From a virus: a DNA stretch of 22,478 bases. Under the pieces are notes generated by a model. The model saw only the letters and a list, made by a program, of their open reading frames with translations. It was not told the origin of the DNA and did not search any database. The stretch spans positions 1 through 22,478 of the IMG/VR virus record IMGVR_UViG_3300010316_000058; one strand, written 5' to 3'. Each line of letters begins with the position of its first letter. The first letter of the stretch is position 1. Position numbers and translations under genes: made by a program. Of the stretch, positions 1 to 6,234 are shown one piece after another.

Positions 1-15
1 ATCAACAATCAACAA
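1..15 (+). repeat. CA-rich leader motif, copy 1
   Basis: The window opens with ATCAACAATCAACAA, followed by a GGAG Shine-Dalgarno and the start codon at 29. The motif contains no G and would be unstructured in mRNA. It recurs ahead of other early genes, so a role in translation initiation is inferred. Confidence 0.6.
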
Positions 16-28
16 CGGAGTTAACACA

Positions 29-550
29 ATGCAAACAAACACAATTAAAAAAGATGAGTTTAGCAGAAACGCTGACGACCTAGTAAAACACACTTTTAAT
101 ACTTTTGATTTCTATACTGACAGCACAGACGAGCCAAGCGATAGGCTTAAAGCTGTTGCAGTAACTTTAAGAGATGATGGTTACCATATAGAAGATGAGC
201 CATGTGTTATTATTGAAATTGGAAAATGTGTAGCGGTTGAACATGACACTTATAATTTTGACATTTGGCAAACTGTGAACAGCTACAAAAGTTTTGAACA
301 CTCAGACAGAGATTATACGGTTATGACTGATGGCGAAGCTGACCAAGCATGGGACGAAAGCCTTGATAGCTACCTTGACGAATGCGTACTGCCAGATTTG
401 CCAGATACAGCACGAAACTATTTTGATGATGAAAAATGGAAGAGGGACGCTAGAATGGACGGCAGAGGTCATTCATTAAATCATTATGATGGTGGCGAAG
501 AAGAAGCTAACATTAATGACGTTGATTATTACATTTATAGAAGAAACTAA
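29..550 (+). CDS. Hypothetical acidic early protein, 173 aa
   Basis: I do not recognise this protein. It is 173 residues long and rich in Asp, Glu and Tyr, with no signal peptide or membrane segment. The acidic character runs through the whole chain, for example around residues 95-130 and 150-170. Small acidic proteins in the early region of T7-like phages are often host-takeover or DNA-mimic proteins, but nothing here shows that role. The ATG at 29 has GGAG about 9 bases upstream and lies directly after the CA-rich leader. The next small ORF begins 6 bases after the stop. Confidence 0.8.
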   Translation: MQTNTIKKDEFSRNADDLVKHTFNTFDFYTDSTDEPSDRLKAVAVTLRDDGYHIEDEPCVIIEIGKCVAVEHDTYNFDIWQTVNSYKSFEHSDRDYTVMTDGEADQAWDESLDSYLDECVLPDLPDTARNYFDDEKWKRDARMDGRGHSLNHYDGGEEEANINDVDYYIYRRN

Positions 551-555
551 AAAAT

Positions 556-684
556 ATGTATAAATTTAAATTATCACTGAGAAGGTTTTTATATAACTTT
601 CATTTAATGTTTACGGCAAAACGTGACTATGAAAAGCAAGTTAGACTTATAGTCAAATATGACCCTTTGAACATCTTGAATTAA
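556..684 (+). CDS. Hypothetical basic small protein, 42 aa
   Basis: A 42-residue ORF starts 6 bases after the preceding stop, which suggests translational coupling. Its own ribosome site is weak (purine-rich AGAAGAAA). The product is basic in the first 30 residues, with an RRF motif near residue 9 and a short hydrophobic-aromatic stretch (FLYNFHLMF), and it ends before an intrinsic terminator. I do not recognise a family. Position and reading frame support it, but the length makes a chance ORF possible. Confidence 0.45.
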   Translation: MYKFKLSLRRFLYNFHLMFTAKRDYEKQVRLIVKYDPLNILN

Positions 685-696
685 TAAACAGACTTT

Positions 697-730
697 AAGC
701 CTATCCAAGCGGTAGGCTTAGAGACTTTTT
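697..730 (+). terminator. Intrinsic terminator after the first early genes
   Basis: AAGCCTATCC pairs with GGTAGGCTT, with one bulged T and an AAGC loop. The sequence AGAGAC then leads to five Ts at 726-730. It separates the first gene pair from the next leader, which starts 11 bases later. Confidence 0.65.
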
Positions 731-740
731 ATAAAGTCAA

Positions 741-756
741 ATCAACAATCAACAAT
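741..756 (+). repeat. CA-rich leader motif, copy 2
   Basis: ATCAACAATCAACAAT sits between the terminator ending at 730 and the AGGAG ribosome site of the gene at 770. It extends copy 1 by one base. Confidence 0.6.
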
Positions 757-769
757 AGGAGTACCACAC

Positions 770-934
770 ATGCAAATTGCAAAATGTGTTCAAAAGATAC
801 AAAGGGCAGATAATGCCTCCAAGTATCGAGACGAGACCGAGAAAAAGAAACACTTTGAGGACTACCAAAACGCACCACAAGAGCAGAAACTTAAAATGTT
901 TCACAATGCTATTGCGGAAGGGTGGGTTAGTTAG
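770..934 (+). CDS. Hypothetical charged protein, 54 aa
   Basis: This 54-residue ORF has a good AGGAG ribosome site 9 bases before the ATG. It is highly charged, with a central lysine/glutamate segment (DETEKKKHFEDY at about residues 21-32) likely to be helical, and ends in GWVS. I do not recognise a family. The stop codon shares its last base with a GTG that opens the next small ORF, an overlap typical of compact phage operons. Confidence 0.65.
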   Translation: MQIAKCVQKIQRADNASKYRDETEKKKHFEDYQNAPQEQKLKMFHNAIAEGWVS

Positions 935-1068
935 TGAAACAGCTTTCACTTTTTAGCCTCGAAGAGTTAGCGGAGTGTTATTTGGCGACAAGGACAGTGC
1001 AAAAAGTCCGAGCCTCACTGCGTCCAACATCAAATATAATTAACTTTCCTATTAAAAAAGTTAGTTAA
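934..1068 (+). CDS. Hypothetical small protein, GTG start, 44 aa
   Basis: This ORF begins with GTG overlapping the previous TAG by one base. It gives a 44-residue product starting KQLSLFSLEELAECYLATRT and ending in a basic KKVS. The N-terminal half looks like an amphipathic helix, and the middle (TRTVQKVRASLRP) is basic. No separate Shine-Dalgarno is needed if it is coupled to the upstream gene, whose end (GCGGAAGGGTGGG) is purine-rich. The function is unknown. A terminator follows within 15 bases, so it would close this two-gene unit. Confidence 0.5.
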   Translation: MKQLSLFSLEELAECYLATRTVQKVRASLRPTSNIINFPIKKVS

Positions 1069-1082
1069 TAAATAATACAATT

Positions 1083-1122
1083 ACGCCGTTTAATTCTTCA
1101 ACTAAGGACTAGACGGCGTTTT
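1083..1122 (+). terminator. Intrinsic terminator, long loop
   Basis: ACGCCGT (1083-1089) pairs perfectly with ACGGCGT (1113-1119) across a 23-base loop, followed by a short T run to 1122. The 3' half contains GACTAGACGG, which also appears in the terminator at 1744 and within the coding region near 1499. Confidence 0.6.
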
Positions 1123-1128
1123 GATTTA

Positions 1129-1145
1129 ATCAACAATCAACAATC
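1129..1145 (+). repeat. CA-rich leader motif, copy 3
   Basis: ATCAACAATCAACAATC begins 7 bases after a terminator and precedes the GGAG ribosome site of the gene at 1163. This is the longest copy. Confidence 0.6.
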
Positions 1146-1162
1146 TAAAACGGAGTTAAATT

Positions 1163-1390
1163 ATGTATATGAGTATGGAAAATCTAAAAATAACTGAAAT
1201 AGCGGTTGAAAATGGCAAATGGAAAAAAGGTAAATTTGTTGACCATAAAACACCCATTGAAAAACCTAAAATTGTCTTTCAAGATAGCTACACTAATTTA
1301 ATGGACGTAGCCACTGAAGCACGACATGCGGCGGAGAGAAGCCCACAAAATAAAATTGTTGTTAGTTTTGAAATTAACGCAGAGTTTTAA
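1163..1390 (+). CDS. Hypothetical early protein, 75 aa
   Basis: A 75-residue protein of unknown function. It begins MYMSMENLKITEIAVENGKW, suggesting a beta strand pair, and has a helix-like segment (LMDVATEARHAAERS, about residues 46-60) and a final strand (KIVVSFEINAEF). The short alpha/beta layout and lack of hydrophobic segments indicate a small soluble protein. The ATG at 1163 follows GGAG with good spacing. An in-frame ATG at residue 3 or 5 is less well placed. The stop overlaps the next ATG by one base. Confidence 0.7.
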   Translation: MYMSMENLKITEIAVENGKWKKGKFVDHKTPIEKPKIVFQDSYTNLMDVATEARHAAERSPQNKIVVSFEINAEF

Positions 1391-1575
1391 TGTCAGGCTT
1401 TAAATCTTACAAAATACGAGACGGCGTTCACATACCCTCAGAGAAATACAAAGAGAATTGGGACGCCATCTTTGGCAAGAAAAAGAAACTAACCAAAGGA
1501 CTAGACGGTGAATTGGAAACTAAAATACAAGATAATAGCGTTCCTGCTAAAAACAAGAACACTAAAACAGTATGA
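1390..1575 (+). CDS. Hypothetical basic protein, 61 aa
   Basis: This gene is coupled to the upstream gene through a TAATG overlap at 1388-1392. The 61-residue product is lysine-rich, with GKKKKLTKG near residues 29-37 and a low-complexity basic tail. The N-terminal part (SGFKSYKIRDGVHIPSEKYKENW) looks folded. I do not recognise a family. Its 3' end overlaps another ORF in a different frame, starting at a GTG at 1508. Confidence 0.6.
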   Translation: MSGFKSYKIRDGVHIPSEKYKENWDAIFGKKKKLTKGLDGELETKIQDNSVPAKNKNTKTV

Positions 1576-1699
1576 CGAACTAACATCACATCAAGTGGCA
1601 TATAAGGCGGTACAGTTGATAGACAATATTATCAACGCAGAGACACCTCCTATTATTGCACTTACAAATGAAATTCAAAAATCAACAACGGAGGTTTGA
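1508..1699 (+). CDS. Possible overlapping small protein, 63 aa (GTG start)
   Basis: An open frame from GTG at 1508 has AAAGGA 8 bases upstream. It overlaps the previous gene by 68 bases in another frame and ends in TGA at 1697. The C-terminal part outside the overlap reads like a real protein (YDELTSHQVAYKAVQLID, then NAETPPIIALTNEIQKS), probably helical. The start is uncertain: a later non-ATG start would shorten the overlap. A programmed frameshift joining it to the 1390 frame is also possible but has no clear slippery site. Function unknown. Confidence 0.4.
   Translation: MNWKLKYKIIAFLLKTRTLKQYDELTSHQVAYKAVQLIDNIINAETPPIIALTNEIQKSTTEV
1681..1689 (+). repeat. Short CA-rich leader motif, copy 4, before an almost absent gene
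   Basis: ATCAACAAC is followed by GGAGG and an ATG at 1699 whose frame stops after three codons (Met-Glu-Leu-stop). A leader and a strong ribosome site with no gene behind them suggest a decayed gene or a leader peptide. Confidence 0.4.
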
Positions 1700-1743
1700 T
1701 GGAACTTTAAAAAAGCAAAACTGACGAGGCTTTAATAGCCGAA

Positions 1744-1774
1744 ATGCCGTCTAATGACTAGACGGTGTATTTTG
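1744..1774 (+). terminator. Intrinsic terminator closing the early region
   Basis: TGCCGTCTA pairs with TAGACGGTG through a 6-base AATGAC loop, with one G-T wobble. ATTTT follows at 1770-1773. It separates the early genes from the lysogeny module. Confidence 0.65.
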
Positions 1775-1780
1775 CATGTT

Positions 1781-1831
1781 AATAACTCAATATTTCCTGC
1801 TGTACATTAATTGTGTGACAGGATAGTTATT
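1781..1831. promoter_or_regulatory. Long dyad upstream of the lysogeny operon
   Basis: AATAACT (1781-1787) and TCCTG (1795-1799) are matched by CAGGA (1819-1823) and AGTTATT (1825-1831), giving two nested arm pairs with an asymmetric internal loop. It lies in the 99-base gap between a terminator and the first gene of the MarR/integrase unit, where a promoter and operator are expected. No convincing -35/-10 pair is visible; a weak TTGTGT/TTAAAT pair with 17-base spacing occurs at 1811-1839. The T run after the 3' arm means it could also act as a terminator. Confidence 0.4.
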
Positions 1832-1874
1832 TTTTAAATGAGTTTAACTATTAGCAAAAAAAGAAAGGAGAAAA

Positions 1875-2027
1875 ATGATTAGACGACCCAAAAAAGGAAC
1901 AGACACTTGTCTGATTGAATGGTGGTTAAGTCCGAGATGTAAATCTACTTCAATGTCATTAGGCAATCAAAAAGGTTACTTTACCTATTTCAATACTGCA
2001 CCACCTAAAATAAACACTAAATCTTAA
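1875..2027 (+). CDS. Hypothetical small protein, 50 aa
   Basis: A 50-residue ORF has a strong AAAGGAG ribosome site ahead of its ATG. The N-terminus is basic (MIRRPKKGTD), followed by CLIEWWLSPRCKS with two cysteines and a tryptophan pair, and a Ser/Thr/Pro-rich end. I do not recognise it. It opens a run of four consecutive plus-strand genes ending with the integrase, so it may be a lysogeny accessory such as a directionality factor, but this rests only on position. Confidence 0.6.
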   Translation: MIRRPKKGTDTCLIEWWLSPRCKSTSMSLGNQKGYFTYFNTAPPKINTKS

Positions 2028-2040
2028 CAAAAGGAATAAC

Positions 2041-2169
2041 ATGTATATAAATTTTATTCTTTTTAAAGTGTATATTGAAAAATATGCTAACTGGAGTAAA
2101 TTAAGCGTAAGTAAAGATAAATACGATACTATAATAGATTTTGGAAAATATAGGTTTTATTTGTCTTAG
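2041..2169 (+). CDS. Hypothetical small protein, 42 aa
   Basis: A 42-residue ORF follows the previous stop by 13 bases, with AAGGAA upstream of its ATG. The product is rich in aromatic and lysine residues (MYINFILFKVYIEKYANW at the start, then KYDTIIDFGKYRFYLS) and may form a small beta-sheet protein. No family is recognised. The spacing, ribosome site and lack of any competing frame support translation. Confidence 0.5.
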   Translation: MYINFILFKVYIEKYANWSKLSVSKDKYDTIIDFGKYRFYLS

Positions 2170-2196
2170 CTTTACTTTAACAAAGTGTGGTGAAAA

Positions 2197-2523
2197 ATGA
2201 CTAACAATCTTTTGAAGATAATAGAAGAAATGAGAAAGTTTGACCCTCAATTAGAGGCTCAAGCTATATCTGTTTTTTTCTATGTAGCGGATAAAGGCGG
2301 TAAAGACGGTGTGGCTCAACAAGCCATATCAGAGGCTTTAGACATAGCTCAATCAAGTGTTTCAAGAAATTGCTATAAGTTAGCAACTATCAACAGACAC
2401 CGAAAAGTTGGGATAGGTCTATTAGAAAACTTTGAAGACCCAATGGAAAGACGTAGAAAACTTGTGCGTCTTACAGCAAAGGGAAGAAGGGTACACAACA
2501 CCCTTCTTGAATGGGTCAAATAA
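2197..2523 (+). CDS. MarR-like winged helix-turn-helix regulator, 108 aa
   Basis: This is a small DNA-binding protein with a MarR-type winged helix. Residues 30-60 form the helix-turn-helix (VAQQAISEALDIAQSSVSRN, with the recognition helix around QSSVSRNCYKL). The wing ends in RRRKLVRLTAKGRRVHNTLL at about residues 86-105, and L-T-x-K-G-R-x is the usual end of a MarR wing. It is shorter than typical MarR proteins (about 140 aa), lacking part of the dimerisation helices. It sits 21 bases before the integrase gene, so a role in controlling integration or lysogeny is likely but inferred. The dyad at 1781-1831 is a candidate operator. Confidence 0.8.
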   Translation: MTNNLLKIIEEMRKFDPQLEAQAISVFFYVADKGGKDGVAQQAISEALDIAQSSVSRNCYKLATINRHRKVGIGLLENFEDPMERRRKLVRLTAKGRRVHNTLLEWVK

Positions 2524-2544
2524 CAATGAAAAGCGGAGGTATAA

Positions 2545-3426
2545 ATGCAACAGACAAAAAATGTCAAGTTGTTGACGGAGATACACCGCAAATTAACACT
2601 TAAAGGTTGGGAAAAGTTGCAATCTAAACGAGCCGAGAAAATAATTGATATGCTTGGTAAGGGAATGCTTGTGACTGAAGTTAACGATACTCACATAGAA
2701 AATCTTGTGGATACGTTGGAGGACAGAGGTTTTGCTCCTGCAACTATTAATCGTTATATGTCCTCAATCTCTAAGATGTTACGTTATGCCAATCAGAGAC
2801 AATCTATTTATCATTTAGATAGAATGCCTCACATACAATGGCAGGACGAAAGTAACAATGGACGAGAAAGATACCTTGAGCCAATAGAAGAAAAAGAAAT
2901 GATTAAATTATTGACCGAGTGGAATATGGTTAATTATTTAGAGTTCTATCTTTTTCTTATGGACACTGGCATGAGGTTAGGCGAAGCGTTATCTATTAAG
3001 AAGCTAATGATACACAATGTAGATGGTCATTATGTTGTTAATTTACCTAAAGAGGTAACTAAAAACAATATGCCCAGAGGTGTACCTTTAACAGAACGTG
3101 CCAAACTAATCGTTGAGAAGTTACTTGAAAAAGCGGTAGGTAGAAACGACCTAGTGTTTTCACATTTAAAATATTGGACGTGTGAGAATACTTGGAGAAG
3201 ACTGAGAAAAGCAATGAACCTTCAAGACGACAAAGAGTTTGTCATTCATTGTTTAAGACACACTTGTGCAACACGTATGGCTCAATCAGGTAAAGTAGAA
3301 CTTCACTTTATTGGTCAAATGTTAGGTCATAAGTCGTGGAAAATGATTAGTAGGTATTCACATTTAATACCTAATAATTTACGAGACGCAGTAAATGTTC
3401 TTAACACTTTTAACAAAGCTAGTTAA
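2545..3426 (+). CDS. int: Tyrosine site-specific recombinase (integrase), 293 aa
   Basis: This enzyme would insert and excise the phage genome by DNA strand exchange through a phosphotyrosine intermediate. An N-terminal SAM-like core-binding domain (about residues 10-95, with ATINRYMSSISKMLRYA) precedes the catalytic domain. All catalytic residues are visible: Arg144 (TGMRLGEAL), Lys173 (TKNNMPRGVPL), His235 and Arg238 (HCLRHT), His262 (LGHKSW) and Tyr271 (SRYSHL). The length is normal for short XerC/D-like phage integrases. GCGGAGG precedes the ATG. The probable attP follows directly downstream, as in other integrating phages. Confidence 0.95.
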   Translation: MQQTKNVKLLTEIHRKLTLKGWEKLQSKRAEKIIDMLGKGMLVTEVNDTHIENLVDTLEDRGFAPATINRYMSSISKMLRYANQRQSIYHLDRMPHIQWQDESNNGRERYLEPIEEKEMIKLLTEWNMVNYLEFYLFLMDTGMRLGEALSIKKLMIHNVDGHYVVNLPKEVTKNNMPRGVPLTERAKLIVEKLLEKAVGRNDLVFSHLKYWTCENTWRRLRKAMNLQDDKEFVIHCLRHTCATRMAQSGKVELHFIGQMLGHKSWKMISRYSHLIPNNLRDAVNVLNTFNKAS

Positions 3427-3435
3427 GGAATAAAG

Positions 3436-3597
3436 GTGATTAGAGGATAGTTGATTAATGATTATAGATTTAACTAATAAAAGCATACTAATTATGTGTG
3501 CATAGATACAATAGGATTTGCAATCCTCGTGTCTTTGCACTCGGTGGATATGTAAATCTTTAATTAGTTAAGTAAACACACAACTATTCTCTATCAC
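3436..3597. other. attP: Probable phage attachment site attP (tRNA-Cys anticodon-arm core with nested inverted arms)
   Basis: This intergenic stretch between int and the RNA polymerase gene is symmetrical. At its centre, 3505-3528 read on the minus strand resembles a tRNA-Cys anticodon arm and variable loop (AGGA, loop TTGCAAA, TCCT, then TTGTATC). The inner arms TTAACTAATAAAAG (3470-3483) and CTTTAATTAGTTAA (3558-3571) are inverted copies with one mismatch. The outer arms (3436-3453 and 3581-3597) are also near-complementary. All three centres fall within about 4 bases, at 3517-3521. Integrase core and arm-type sites are the likely reading. Confidence 0.7.
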
Positions 3598-3656
3598 TTC
3601 AAATAATAAATAGCAAAGGATAGAACCTAAATTGTAGGTCATTCCGCAGTTGCATA

Positions 3657-3667
3657 ATCAATCAACA
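3657..3667 (+). repeat. CA-rich leader motif, variant before the RNA polymerase gene
   Basis: ATCAATCAACA directly precedes the GGAGA ribosome site of the gene at 3677. It has a shortened internal unit compared with the early-region copies. Confidence 0.45.
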
Positions 3668-3676
3668 GGAGAATAC

Positions 3677-6124
3677 ATGAGAATACTTGAAATAATGCCA
3701 GATTTTCTAAATCAAAAAGAGTTAGAAAAAATAGGTAATGAAAGAGGAAAACATAGGACTAATAAAAGACGTTTGTCTCACATAGAAAGAGAAGACGAAA
3801 GTGTTACGTCCTACGGAAAAGTATTAGTAGCTAATCTTATCAGACCATACGCAGAAGCAATAAATGAATGGGTAGCACAAGCGTCATCTAATGTTCATTC
3901 TAAAACACCCATAGCCCTCCAAAAAATCTCCCAAATAGAAGACCCAAAAATAACTGCTTTAATAGCCTTGAAGCATATTATGAATACTATAACGACTACT
4001 AAAAATTTAACTGCAACTGCAATTAAGTTAGGTGGTAGAATTGAAACTGAAATTAGTCTTAAAAATTTTAAGAACTTAAACCCAGAGTTATATGCAGTAG
4101 TTAAAAAAGATTTAGACAAAAGGTCTTTTAACTATGCCTACAAAAGAAGAAAATACAGAGAAGTTGCCAAGAAAGATGAAGTTGTAAGTTGGGAAGAATG
4201 GTCAACTACCGAAAGACTACACACAGGAATGCAATTAATTAGTTTAATGGTAGAAAGTGTAGGACTTATAGAAATTGGTACTGACCAACATAAGCACAAA
4301 ACCTTTAAAGTTATAAGGCAAACTGCTTTTACTAGAAAATGGATACAAGACAGAAATAGCTTTAATGAGTTATTAAACCCAGAGTATTTACCTATGGTTC
4401 TTGCTCCAAAATCAGTCGTAGACGGACAAGTACAAGGTCATGGGTACTGGACATCAGAAATGCCAGAATTAGACCTTGTTAAGCAACGTGGTAAGAAATT
4501 TACCAATGAGCTAGAAAACCATGACATGCCTGAAGTTACAAGTGCAGTTAATCTAATGCAAAGTACGGCTTATAGGATTAATACCTTTATACTTGGAGTT
4601 ATGCAGAATGCTTGGGATAAGTCTCTTTCAATAGGAGGAATGCCACCCATTGAAAACCTAGACATACCACAAAAACCTTACGATATAGATACCAATAAAG
4701 AAGCTCTATTTGAGTATAAGAAAGCCTGTGTAATTGTACACACAGAGAATAACCGTATGTCATCTAAAAGAATGCTTTATGCTAAAATTATAAATTTGGC
4801 AGAGCAGTTTAAAGAATATGTAACTATGTATTTTCCAATACAGTTAGACTTTAGAGGACGTGCATATTGTGTTCCTGCTTTTCTTAACTATCAATCTATT
4901 AACGGTGCGAAAGCTCTGTTAAATTTTAGTCAAGGTAAAGCAATCACAAAAGAGAACAGAGGTGTATTTTGGCTATCTGTGCATGGAGCAAACATGTGGG
5001 GTAACGACAAAGTATCATTTGAAGATAGAGAAAAATGGACTTATGACAATGCAGATTGGATTAAGGCATGTGCTGAAGACCCTATTGGTAATAGGCAGTG
5101 GGAAGACGCAGACAATGCTTTTCAGTTTTTAGCATTTTGTGATGAATGGAATAGATACACAAAAGAAGGTGATGGATTTATTTCTCATATCCCAGTTAAC
5201 GTAGATGGCAGTTGCAATGGTTTGCAAATTTACAGTTTGTTATTAAAAGACAAAGTTGCAGGGTCATTAGTAAACTGTGTGCCTAATGATGTACCACAAG
5301 ACATCTATGGACTTGTGAAAAATGAAGTAGTTAAAAATGCAGAACAAAAATCTGCTGAAGGAGAAGAGTTAGCTACTAAGTGGTTAGACTACGGTGTTAA
5401 AAGGTCTACTTGTAAAAGACCTGTTATGACGCTTACTTATGGAAGTACAAGATACGCATGTACTGACTTTGTAGTTGAAGACTTAACTAAAAGAAAAGAC
5501 AAAGGAGAAATGCACCCATTTGATGATTTGTTTAAACCATCAACATATTTGTCAAAATTAATTTGGCAATCAATAGGTGAGAACTTAAAATCTGCAAAAG
5601 AAGGAATGAGATATTTGCAGGACATAGCAAAAGTTGTCGCAAAGGAAGGTGTGCCTATACACTGGGTAACTCCAGTAGGTTTTCCTGTTTATCAATATTA
5701 TCCAGAAATGAAAAGTAGAAGGGTAGAGACACATTTGATGGGACAGGTAATCCAATCCACAATAAGAGAAGCTAAACCAGAGACTGACAAAATGAAACAA
5801 CGTAATAGTTGTCCTGCTAACTACGTTCACTCGTTAGATAGTGCCTGTATGATTAGGACGGTTAACATTGCAAGAGAAAAAGGAATAGAAAACTTTTGTA
5901 ATGTGCATGATAGTTTTGCAACCCATGCCTGTGATATAGATAAACTTAATGAAAGTATTAGAGAAGCCTTTGTAAGTATTTTCTCTAAAGATTTACTTTC
6001 TGATTTTAAGGCAAAAGTATCAGAGACGTTGTCAGATGAGGCTATAGCTGAACTACCTGAAAGACCTAAAGATGGTGAGCTAGATTTAGATTTACTACAC
6101 AAATGTAAGTATTTCTTTGCCTAA
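3677..6124 (+). CDS. T7-type single-subunit DNA-directed RNA polymerase, 815 aa
   Basis: This enzyme transcribes the phage middle and late genes from phage-specific promoters. It aligns by eye with T7 RNA polymerase (883 aa). Asp510 lies in VDGSCNGLQ (T7 Asp537), Lys580 and Tyr588 in RSTCKRPVMTLTYGS (T7 Lys631 and Tyr639), and Asp745 in VHDSF (T7 Asp812). LDFRGRAY and the C-terminal YFFA foot are also conserved. The ATG at 3677 has AGGAGA in front and gives the normal N-terminus; an upstream TTG at 3650 lacks a ribosome site. Promoter specificity cannot be read reliably. It follows attP and precedes the SSB gene, the T7 order. Confidence 0.97.
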   Translation: MRILEIMPDFLNQKELEKIGNERGKHRTNKRRLSHIEREDESVTSYGKVLVANLIRPYAEAINEWVAQASSNVHSKTPIALQKISQIEDPKITALIALKHIMNTITTTKNLTATAIKLGGRIETEISLKNFKNLNPELYAVVKKDLDKRSFNYAYKRRKYREVAKKDEVVSWEEWSTTERLHTGMQLISLMVESVGLIEIGTDQHKHKTFKVIRQTAFTRKWIQDRNSFNELLNPEYLPMVLAPKSVVDGQVQGHGYWTSEMPELDLVKQRGKKFTNELENHDMPEVTSAVNLMQSTAYRINTFILGVMQNAWDKSLSIGGMPPIENLDIPQKPYDIDTNKEALFEYKKACVIVHTENNRMSSKRMLYAKIINLAEQFKEYVTMYFPIQLDFRGRAYCVPAFLNYQSINGAKALLNFSQGKAITKENRGVFWLSVHGANMWGNDKVSFEDREKWTYDNADWIKACAEDPIGNRQWEDADNAFQFLAFCDEWNRYTKEGDGFISHIPVNVDGSCNGLQIYSLLLKDKVAGSLVNCVPNDVPQDIYGLVKNEVVKNAEQKSAEGEELATKWLDYGVKRSTCKRPVMTLTYGSTRYACTDFVVEDLTKRKDKGEMHPFDDLFKPSTYLSKLIWQSIGENLKSAKEGMRYLQDIAKVVAKEGVPIHWVTPVGFPVYQYYPEMKSRRVETHLMGQVIQSTIREAKPETDKMKQRNSCPANYVHSLDSACMIRTVNIAREKGIENFCNVHDSFATHACDIDKLNESIREAFVSIFSKDLLSDFKAKVSETLSDEAIAELPERPKDGELDLDLLHKCKYFFA

Positions 6125-6145
6125 ACGTATGCACTATCGGAAAGT
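6122..6145 (+). promoter_or_regulatory. Candidate phage promoter downstream of the RNA polymerase gene
   Basis: Just after the polymerase stop, GCACTATCGGAAAG resembles the T7 promoter core CACTATAGGGAGA: CACTAT and GG are shared and the start region is purine-rich. It lies about 95 bases before the SSB start, in the gap expected to hold a middle promoter. A hairpin follows, with GCAGG at 6148-6152 and CCTGC at 6167-6171. One short match in AT-rich DNA is weak evidence, and I found no second clear copy. Confidence 0.25.
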
Positions 6146-6181
6146 AAGCAGGGTAGGAATAGTAAACCTGCCCTATTAGAC

Positions 6182-6190
6182 AATCAACAG
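6182..6190 (+). repeat. Short CA-rich leader motif before the SSB gene
   Basis: AATCAACAG occurs 45 bases before the SSB start, with further CAACAACAAACA between it and the AAGGA ribosome site. The leader is thus CA-rich over a longer stretch but only partly matches the early-region motif. Confidence 0.3.
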
Positions 6191-6234
6191 TCTCTTTGGA
6201 GTAAATCAAAGAAACAACAACAAACAAGGATAAT

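Noticed and set aside
749-949. Minus-strand ORF of 66 codons with hydrophobic product
   Set aside because: It lies opposite the ORFs at 770 and 934, which have ribosome sites and overlap each other; no ribosome site or neighbours support the minus frame.
3505-3528. A second tRNA gene downstream of int
   Set aside because: Only the anticodon arm and part of the variable loop look like tRNA; no T arm or acceptor stem is present on either side, so it is treated as an attachment core.
3650-3676. Upstream TTG start for the RNA polymerase
   Set aside because: It lacks a ribosome site and runs through the Shine-Dalgarno of the ATG at 3677.
3895-6102. Several minus-strand ORFs across the RNA polymerase gene
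   Set aside because: They are opposite a well-supported gene, have hydrophobic Leu/Ser/Phe-rich products typical of antisense reading of AT-rich genes, and lack ribosome sites.
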